Shown here one piece after another: positions 56,201 to 64,000 of a stretch of 64,000 bases of DNA. Positions within the stretch are counted from its first letter, which is position 1. Each line of letters opens with the position of its first letter. The stretch comes from Metaphire vulgaris. Taxonomy: Eukaryota > Annelida > Clitellata > Crassiclitellata > Megascolecidae. The notes beneath the pieces were generated by a model that worked only from the letters and a program-made list of their open reading frames with translations, was not told where the DNA came from and ran no database searches. The DNA lies in NCBI GenBank assembly GCA_018105865.1, contig CM030863.1, positions 2,957,101 to 3,021,100 of the forward strand. Direction: 5' to 3'. A program made the translations under genes and the position numbers.

Positions 56201-59200
56201 TGCTTAGCCTCAGAAACCACTTAAAATCACATTATTATTATCATAATGCCCAGGGCTTCAGCCGATGGCGCACAAAACCAAAATTGAACTAGAGCCAGGT
56301 CAATTATTAACGGTATCTGAAAAAGTAGAAAATTTGCATTATCCATTTAGGAAAAATATACATTATGGGCGCCTGAACTGTATATATAATTGTTTAGCGA
56401 TACCAGATCAGTTGGAAAGATTTTAAAGACTAAACTTTCCTACCTATCTACACATAACTATATAGTGAGGAAATGAAATTATAGTCGGTTATAAATTTAT
56501 TTCCTAGTCTACGGTCTATCTATACCTGTGTATAGCATTGGTTGGAAATGATATCCTATGGGTAATAAATTTATTTCCTAGGAAATAAAATTATAGCCGG
56601 TTATAAATTTATTTCCTAGTCTACTGTCTATCTATACCTGTTTATAGCATTGGTTGGAAATGATATCCTATGGGTAATAAATTTATTTCCTAGGAAATAA
56701 AATTATAGCCGGTTATAAATTTATTTCCTAGTCTACGGTCTGTCTATACCTGTGTATAGCATTGGTTGGAAATGATATTCTCTGGGTAATAAATTTATTT
56801 CCTGGGAAATAAAATTATAGCCGGTTATAAATTTATTTCCTAGGAAATAAAATTATAGCCGGTTATAAATTTATTTCCTAGCCTACGGTCTATCTATACC
56901 TGTTTATAGCATTGGTTGGAAATGATATCCTATGGGTAATAAATTTATTTCCTAGGAAATAAAATTATAGCAGGCTATAAATTTATTTCCTAGTCTACGG
57001 TCTATCTATACCTGTTGATATCATTGGTTGGAAATGATATTCTATGGGTAATAAATTTATTTCCTAGGAAATAAAATTATAGCCGGTTATAAATTTATTT
57101 CCTAGTCTACGGCCTGTCTATACCTGTGTATAGCATTGGTTGGAAATGATATTCTATGGGTAATAAATTTATTTCCTGAGAAATAAAATTATAACCGGTT
57201 ATAAATTTATTTCCTAGGAAATAAAATTATAGCCGGTTATAAATTTATTCCCTAGCCTACGGTCTATCTATACCTGTTTATAGCATTGGTTGGAAATGAT
57301 ATCCTATGGGTAATAAATTTATTTCCTAGGAAATAAAATTATAGCCGGGTATAAATTTATTTCCTAGTCTACGGTTTATCTATACCTGTTTATAGCATTG
57401 GTTGGAAATTATATCCTAAGGGTAATTAATTTATTTCCTAGGAAATAAAATTATAGCCGGCTATAAATTTATTTCCTAGTCTACGGTCTATCTATACCTG
57501 TTGATATCATTGGTTGGAAATGATATCCTATGGGTAATAAATTTATTTCCTAGGAAATAAAATTATAGCCGGTTATAACTTTATTTCCTAGTCTGCTGTC
57601 TATCTATACCCGTGTATAGCATTGGTTGAAAATGATATCCTATTTCCTAGGAAATAAAATTATAGCCGGTTATAACTTTATTTCCTATTCTACTGTCTAT
57701 CTATTCCTGTGTATAGCATTGGTTGGAAATGATATCCTATGGGTAATAAATTTATTTCCTAGGAAATAAAATTATAGCCGGTTATAAATTTATTTCCTAG
57801 TCTATGGTCTATCTATACCTGTTGATAGCATTGGTTGGAAATGATATCATAAGGGTAATAAATTTATTTTTATAGGAAATAAAATTATAGCCGGTTATAA
57901 ATTTATTTCCTAGTCTACGGTCTATCCATACCTGTGTATAGCATTGGTTGGAAATGAAATCATATTCTATGGGTAATAAATTTATTTCCTAGGAAATACA
58001 ATTATAGCCGGTTATAAATTTATTTCCTATCTATCTATACCTGCATCATGTAGCATTGGTTGGAAAGAAAATCATGTCCTAACCATATACACATATAAGC
58101 AGGGCGGTTTGAAGGTCTTCGTAGGCCCTGGGCACTTTCACAATCGTAGGCCCTCCTCAACTTGAAACCTCCAAGTTGCCAACTACGCAACCAACTGTGG
58201 ATTAAACTTTAAAGTTAAACATTTTCGCATTATTTTATGACTTCATGTTTAATAATGATTTTGGAATGCACCCTCCTCAGTTTTCGATGTCAAAATTCAA
58301 ATCTAGTTCAACTTCCTTCTGTCAACTGATGAAACAGTTTCTAAAGCCAAGGCACTAATTATGGTGTATCCATCAGATCTGGAAGAGGCAATTACTGACG
58401 ACTTTCTTCTATTTTCACAAATATTTGGCATTATTAAAAGAGTGGCTGAAATGCTTGGCCTAGGGCTCAAATAAAGAATAGGATGGTGATACGTTTTCCA
58501 AATGTAAATATTGCTTTCCGAATCTACCTTTCAATTTTTGGAACAAGTTGTAAAGGTGAACGTTCATTTTCCAAACTGAAACTTATAAAAACTTATCTTC
58601 GGTCAACGATAGGATAAACATGACTATCCTCCCTGGCACTACTTTCATTCGAAAAAGACGATGCGGGAAATGACATTTGAGGACATCATACGTGACTTTG
58701 CTTGCTTATGAAAAGACCCAAAAGGTTTACATATCGTAACACTGCTCAAGTGCTCATATTAATAGATATTATACTGTTTGTGACTGCTAGAGTTAAACGT
58801 TATTAAATTTGTATCTGCAAGACTGCAATTTCTGCCATAGCCTATTTTTTACTCCCTTCATGTTCTCCATATACATCTGACTTTCGTAGGCCCCTGAAAA
58901 GGTCGTAGGCCCTGGGCACAGTGCCCAATGTGCCCAGTAGATAAAACGGCCCTGCATATAAGCTTATAGCTTTCTGTTGTGGTTAGGTTTTTGAGTAAGA
59001 TATAGTAGACTAAGGGCTCGTCTATAAATTACGTCACGCGGTTAGGGGAGGAGTCCGGCCATTTGTGACGAAGTGTGAGGACGGGGGTTCCGTAAATGTG
59101 ACGTCCCGCAAAATTTTTTTAGGTGATTACCTTTGACATTTTTTGCTTGTAAGGGATTTTGGAGAGGAAAAAATACAATTATGACCTTTTTTTGCTTGTC

Positions 59201-62200
59201 ATGGTTTTTCGAGAGGAAAAAATACAAGGATGGCCATTTTTTGCTTGTCAAGACTTTTCGAAAGACGAAAATTCGGGGGAGGTCGGCCCCTGTGACGTCA
59301 TATTTTAGGGGGTCCGACGTTTTGTGACGTCGCGTTACGTAGGGGAGTGCCAAAAATCGCGTGACGTAATTTATGGACGACCCCAAAGATGAATTTAGGC
59401 TTAGTCGTAGTTTATGGTAGTTGCTAGTATTGTTCATTAGGAACTGGAATTATGTAGCACCAGCATTACTTGACTATTGTGTTTAAAGTACTTTTGTGGG
59501 TTTCTTCCTTCGCCTCCTCTTCTTCACTTCCTCCCAATCAATGCTTCATATGAAATCGTATAGTTATTATTATAAGATAGCCATTATCAGCATTATTGCT
59601 TGCTAAGTTTAATCATATCTGCGTATAATCAGCGGCTTATCAATCGCAAAAGAATCGCATTTTCGGGTAAACTCACTACGGGTGGTCTTGAGTATGTTTA
59701 ACAGTTTAAGTCGAGATTGATCATCTACAACAGACCGCTTACACTTATTTTCAAATGCGGATGCTACTAAAAATTGAATCATGCATTTTCACTTCAAATA
59801 TGCCAATGATTTGCCATTGTTCTAGCACAGCTGATCTTTATTTGTAATGATCGTTGTTCTGATAATAATTGTTTCGACAAATGACATGTTTCTCTGGCGC
59901 TTCGTCATAAATCGTCTTTTAATGTCGACTTATACACAGAGGATAAACTGATAGGCCTATTGAGATTTCTAATCCGGAAACGCATTTTATCGTCTGTTGG
60001 TAGTATCTTCCTCGTCACTTTAATGAAGGCCATCTCTTGTTGCTAAGGATAGCATTCACTATATATTACTCTACTGAAGCATTTTTTCAACTATGCTTTC
60101 TCGTGGGAAATTGAAATCCGTTTTTCAGTTAATACCATCAAGATAACGCCAAAATGCCAAGTGCCAATGAAATAGATAGGTAGGAAATAAATTTATTACC
60201 CATAGGATATCATTTCCAACCAATGCTATATACAGGTATAGATAGATAGGAAATAAATTTATTACCGGTTATAATTTTATTTCCTAGGAAATAAATTTAT
60301 TACCCATGGGATATCACACGATGGTCACACGTTCCAATTCCACCAGGACATTATCCGTGCCACGCACTCGTACCAGATTGGGAGAGCGTGCGTTCAGGGT
60401 GATTGGTCCATCACTCTGGAATCAACTTCCGCCTCCTCTCAGAGATGGAATTTTTAACCGTGACATTTTTCTCGCTCGACTTAAAACATATATGTTTGAC
60501 CTGCCAACCGAGGCGCATTTGTAATAATTGCGCCTAGTAAACGAACTTTACGTGTGTATGTATGTATGTATGTATGTATGTATGTATGTATGTATGTATG
60601 TATGTATATCATTTCATTTATAACCAATGCTATATACAGGTATAGATAGATGGGAAATAAATTTATTACCGGTTATAATTTTATTTCTAGGAAATAAATT
60701 TATTACCCATGGGATATCATTTCATTTCCAACCAATGGTATACACAGGTATAGATAGATAGGAAATAAATTTATTACCGGTTATAATTTTATTTTCTAGG
60801 AAATAAATTTATTACCCATGGGATATCATTTCATTTCCAACCAATGGTATACACAGGTATAGATAGATAGGAAATAAATTTATTACCGGTTATAATTTTA
60901 TTTCCTAGGAAATAAATTTATTACCCATGGCATATCATTTCATTTCCAACCAATGCTATATACAGGTATAGATAGACAGTAGACTAGGAAATAAATTTCT
61001 AACCGGCTATAATTTTATTTCCTAGGAAATAAATTTATTACCCATAGGGTATCATTTCCAACCAATGCTATATACAGGTATAGATAGATAGGAAATAAAT
61101 TTATTACCGGTTATAAATTTATTTCCTTGGAAATAAATTTATTACCCATGGGATATCATTTCATTTCCAACCAATGCTATATACAGGTATAGATAGACAG
61201 TAGACTAGGAAATAAATTTATAACCGGCTATAATTTTATTTCCTAGGAAATAAATTTATTACCCATGGGATATCATTTCCAACCAATGCTATATACAGGT
61301 ATAGATAGATGGGAAATAAATTTATTACCAATAATTTTATTTCCTAGGAAATAAATTTATTACCCATGGGATATCATTTCATTTCCAACCAATGGTATAC
61401 ACAGGTATAGATAGATAGGAAATAAATTTATTACCGGTTATAATTTTATTCCTAGGAAATAAATTTATTACCCATGGGATATCATTTCATTTCAACCAAT
61501 GGTATACACAGGTATAGATAGATAGGAAATAAATTTATTACCGGTTATAATTTTATTTCCTAGAAATAAATTTATTACCCATGGGATATCATTTCATTTC
61601 CAACCAATGCTATACACAGGTATAGATAGATAGGAAATAAATTTATTACCGGTTATAATTTTATTTCCTAGGAAATAAATTTATTACCCATGGGATATCA
61701 TTTCATTTCCAACCAATGCTCTACACAGATATAGATAGATAAGAAATAAATTTATTACCGGTTATAATTTTATTTCCTAGGAAATAAATTTATTACTCAT
61801 GGGATATCATTTCATTTCTAACCAATGCTATATTCAGGTATAGATAGACCGTAGACTAGGAAATAAATTTATAACCGGCTATAATGTTATTTCCCTGCCA
61901 TCAGTAGGCTATATAGTTATGTGTAGATAGGTAGGAAATAAATTTATCACCCATAGGATATGATTTCATTTCGAACCAATGCTATGCACAGGTATAGAAA
62001 GACAGAAGATAGGAAATAAATTTATTACCGGTTATAATTTTATTTCCCCACCAACAGCAGGCTATATAGTTATATGTAGAAAATAAAGTTATTGCCTGCT
62101 ACTATCCGTATGCATTAAAGTGATTAAAGCTATTTTTAGATATTATGTTAATAGGCGGAAATAACTTTATACGGAAATAAATTTATACGTATGCCACATA

Positions 62201-63103
62201 ATTTTATTTCCCTAGCAACCGCAGGCTCCGCCCAGGAAATAATTTTTTGGCGGAAATAAATTCATACGACAACGGCAATGACCTTCGCTTTGTCGTTTTT
62301 GATCAGCGCGTCCACTATGTCGGCGTACGTGCCGTTCGTCACGTCGGCCGGGATACTCCTGGCAACCGCAATGCATGTATCTCCAGTGAGTATATTTCTG
62401 AGCTGTTGGTAGGCGTTTTCACCGTACGACCCATAATTGTACACCACCGACACGTACGACCACCCGAAGTATTCGAGAACTTTTGCAATTGTCGCGACGA
62501 TGAATCTGTCTGGAGCGGTGAGCCGTAGAAAGTATCTGTAACGGCTTTTATCGCTTAGAAGGTCGGAGGTCGAAGTGGTTCCTATCAACGGAATCTTAAA
62601 AACTCCCATTAGACTCGCAACCGCTGTCGCTATTTTGCTGAACTTAGGCCCTACGATTCCAACTACTTTGTAGTGTCTAAGTACGTTGGTGAAGCCGTCA
62701 ACAGTTCGATTTTCATACAGACTACTACTACTACTCTTCCCGGGCAAACGGAATCCGGTCCGAAATAAGTGACTACCTCCAACGCCTTCGTGTCTTTGGA
62801 ACAAGTATCCAGAATGACGATTCCGATGGTAATATTTGGCAAGAGATCGGCGCGTTTGTTGATTTTGTCTATGGCGTAGAACGCCATCTGGATTGCTTCA
62901 CAAGAAAACGGAGTCACTTCCGGTCCACACGTTTGAGACGCCGAATTGAACGTAGTTATGTCGGTCAGTTGTCCAATATTGATATCACCTTCTTTTGCCA
63001 AAACTGCGTTCATTGTTCTTCCTTTGAGTTGCAATCCCAATGAAGGAAATTCTGTCAAGATTATCGCCACTAGACCTAGCACTAGGCCAATGGCAAAGAA
63101 CAT
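53226..63103 (-). CDS. class C GPCR, metabotropic-glutamate-receptor-like, 3 exons
   Basis: Plasma-membrane receptor, probably for an amino acid. Exons (minus): 62268-63103, 54300-55631, 53226-53627, about 856 residues, normal for mGluRs. Signal peptide MFFAIGLVLGLVAIIL. The venus-flytrap domain shows DTCSKDTKALE, KVVGIVGPKFS, IPLIGTTSTSDLLSD, APDRF and WSYVSVVYNYGSYGEN. It continues in exon 2 (GTFLWIGGDS), followed by the cysteine-rich linker (SCARCRDNEIV...CEACP) and TM1-4. Exon 3 carries TM5-7 with FNVARLTFASVSATSFCWVT and LVPTYF. Odd: a one-base loss at the (AGT)n run near 62730 breaks the frame. Intron 1 is a 6.6-kb foldback whose end forms the donor. The cytoplasmic tail is almost absent: only about 15 residues follow TM7, where an F-K-x-Y motif lies in another frame. 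The S, T, D and Y positions used for glutamate contact seem present, so a glutamate-type ligand is plausible but inferred. Confidence 0.92.
54137..54213. repeat. (GAA)n microsatellite
   Basis: GAA run in GPCR intron 2. The poly-Leu reading on the minus strand is intronic, not coding. Confidence 0.96.
56176..56250 (+). mobile_element. LINE/SINE 3' tail fragment
   Basis: CAGTGGTTTACACACAGG, AACCACTTAAAATCACATTA and an ATT tail match the 32112 LINE 3' UTR. Confidence 0.55.
56440..58080. repeat. 112-bp satellite array (left arm)
   Basis: Fourteen copies of a unit containing GCATTGGTTGGAAATGATAT and GGTTATAAATTTATTTCCTA. Spacing of GCATTGG is mostly 112 bp, with two 150-bp intervals that duplicate GGAAATAAAATTATAGCCGG. 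The 112-112-150 pattern repeats twice (56535 to 57283), a 374-bp higher-order unit. Confidence 0.95.
58100..58954 (+). mobile_element. hAT transposon with defective transposase C-terminus
   Basis: Starts CAGGGCGGTTTGAAGGTC and ends GATAAAACGGCCCTG. Perfect TSD CATATAAG at 58092-58099 and 58955-58962. The + strand encodes FPNVNIAFRIYLSIFG, then CKGERSFSKLKLIKTYLRST and LALLSFEKDDAGNDI. This is the hAT C-terminal dimerisation domain, with stops and frameshifts. Only about a third of a transposase gene remains. Inserted in the centre of the giant foldback. Confidence 0.93.
59014..59384. mobile_element. DNA transposon, TIR with ATAAATTACGTCACGCG
   Basis: Ends are 27-bp inverted repeats (59014-59040 and 59358-59384) with core ATAAATTACGTCACGCG / CGCGTGACGTAATTTATG. 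Contains three tandem GACCTTTTTTTGCTTGTC-type motifs. TSD unresolved. Confidence 0.75.
59385..60165. other. unique centre of the giant foldback
   Basis: No gene, RNA or repeat recognised between the 59014 element and the right satellite array. Confidence 0.5.
60170..62060. repeat. satellite array (right arm, inverted)
   Basis: Reverse complement of the left array. About 15 units of roughly 105-112 bp with CCAACCAATGCTATATACAG and GGAAATAAATTTATTACC. More uniform than the left array, which suggests separate homogenisation. Confidence 0.95.
60318..60606 (+). mobile_element. LINE 3' end inserted into a satellite unit
   Basis: Encodes TRTLSVPRTRTRLGERAFRV and IGPSLWNQLPPPLRD, LKTYMFDLPTEAHL stop, then a TATG tail (60554-60606). 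The satellite reads GGGATATCA before it and TATATCATTTCATTT after it, so one unit is split with an ATATCA-type duplication. Confidence 0.85.
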
Positions 63104-63724
63104 TCTGGGTTGCTTTCACGCACGGAAATAATCCGGTTAAAATGTTGATCGTACGTCGACAATCTTAATTAATAAATCCGCTTTCACTAATAGTGAAAAT
63201 GTTTGCAATGCTCTTTCAATTTCCGAGTAGACTGATCTCGGTAGCTATAAGTTCCGTGTCCTAACGGTTGACGCAAACACTAGCCCTATGCCAAGGTAGC
63301 TCGAACGAATGCGTTATCTGCATCAACTGCTGCTGGTTCCATCTGGCTACCAATTGAATCGGCACTTTGGAATAATTCCCTACAAGACTCAATTCGTGCA
63401 AGAGCTCGGATCTGCTCCAAATCGGCTTACACGGACTTCCAATATTGTCATCTGGGGTCAAATAGTGCAAAGGATATTCGGCATTCTTTGTAATTGTAAG
63501 CATAAGAACAAAACACCGTCAGCTGCTCGGGTGATTCATTTATAATTTCCCGTCTGAAACGCGCTAATGGATATGCACGAATGCGTGTAGTCGAAGACAA
63601 CGATCTGTAACACGCTGACAGCAGCGGGTCGCCTTCACGTTCCTGTGGTTTGACATTATTGTCTTCTACCACTCTCCACAGTCCTGCAAACGATGGAGAC
63701 AAAGCAGTGTCTTTGAATAGATCA
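63104..63724 (-). other. 5' flank of the GPCR gene
   Basis: Two open frames on the minus strand (63261-63503 and 63448-63702) lack known motifs or signal peptides. Most likely 5' UTR or promoter of the GPCR. Confidence 0.35.
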
Positions 63725-63847
63725 ACTAAATTGATGCCTCTATCTTACACTCTCTCTATCTGTCTGTCTCTGTCTGTCTCTGTCTCTCTGTCTCTTTGTC
63801 TGTCTCTCTGTCTCTGTCTCTCTGTCTCTCTGTCTCACTCTCTTTCC

Positions 63848-63893
<46 letters not shown>
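63725..63893. repeat. (TCTG/TC)n microsatellite
   Basis: TCTG tetranucleotides passing into pure TC. Confidence 0.95.
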
Positions 63894-63895
<2 letters not shown>

Positions 63896-63945
63896 GGTTT
63901 TCACACAGGCTTACTTAGCCTCCTAAACCACTTTAAATCTTATTA

Positions 63946-64000
<55 letters not shown>
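63894..64000 (+). mobile_element. LINE/SINE 3' tail with (TTA)n-(TTTA)n
   Basis: AGTGGTTTTCACACAGGCTT, AGCCTCCTAAACCACTTTAA and a TTATT array running off the window. Same tail as 32112-32230 in the opposite orientation. Confidence 0.65.

Larger units (their letters stand above)
55647..62270. mobile_element. giant foldback element forming GPCR intron 1
   Basis: The left end (55647-55685) and the complement of the right end (62270-62228) share about 42 bp: GTCGTATAAAATTATTTCC versus GTCGTATGAATTTATTTCC, then CCATAAAGTTATTTCCTGG versus CCAAAAAATTATTTCCTGG. Inside are two oppositely oriented satellite arrays (56440-58080 and 60170-62060) around a unique centre. The left arm has about 750 bp of other sequence before its array. 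Structure is like Drosophila FB or sea urchin TU foldbacks. No transposase is visible and no clear TSD is found in the exon sequence. Confidence 0.75.

Noticed and set aside
63261..63702. Two minus frames upstream of the GPCR
   Set aside because: No motif or signal peptide; the GPCR starts with its own signal peptide at 63103, so these are probably untranslated.

Overview
This is eukaryotic genomic DNA, AT-rich, with spliced genes, long introns and dense transposon debris. The gene families are animal: a microsomal cytochrome P450, a GT92 glycosyltransferase, two GPI-type Ly6/LU proteins and a class C GPCR. The many TAGGCCTA-type words, the GT92 gene and a sea-urchin-TU-like foldback element suggest a marine invertebrate deuterostome, perhaps an echinoderm. 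That identification is inference and of low certainty. Nothing bacterial is present.

Layout. 0-15 kb holds only transposons and microsatellites (hAT-like MITEs, LINE 3' ends, one THAP-like remnant). 15.4-20.5 kb (+) is a five-exon cytochrome P450. 22.2-25.2 kb (-) is a three-exon GT92 glycosyltransferase, convergent with the P450. 30.5-33.3 kb and 41.7-44.3 kb (-) are two two-exon Ly6/LU genes with the same phase-1 intron between cysteines 5 and 6. 45.7-53.2 kb is repeats: an inverted copy of a repeat also found in the second Ly6 intron, LINE pieces, a Copia remnant and MITEs. 53.2-63.1 kb (-) is a three-exon class C GPCR related to metabotropic glutamate receptors. Its first intron is almost entirely a 6.6-kb foldback element with arms of inverted 112-bp satellite.

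The genes do not form a pathway. The three larger ones encode membrane or secretory-pathway proteins (ER monooxygenase, Golgi-type transferase, plasma-membrane receptor), and the Ly6 proteins are predicted to be GPI-anchored. Each of the three larger genes carries one apparent single-base frameshift in an otherwise coherent exon set with good splice sites. That pattern suggests residual assembly indels more than three independent pseudogenes.

The most notable content is mobile. More than thirty hAT-like elements begin CAG and end CTG. Most have 8-bp target-site duplications (TSDs) that can be read directly, several are nested, and one (58100-58954) keeps a broken hAT transposase C-terminus. 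Many unrelated-looking families share an internal motif like GACAAGCAAAAAAGGTCGTC. Foldback elements built from short tandem repeats occur at 16015-16281, 39359-40160 and 55647-62270.
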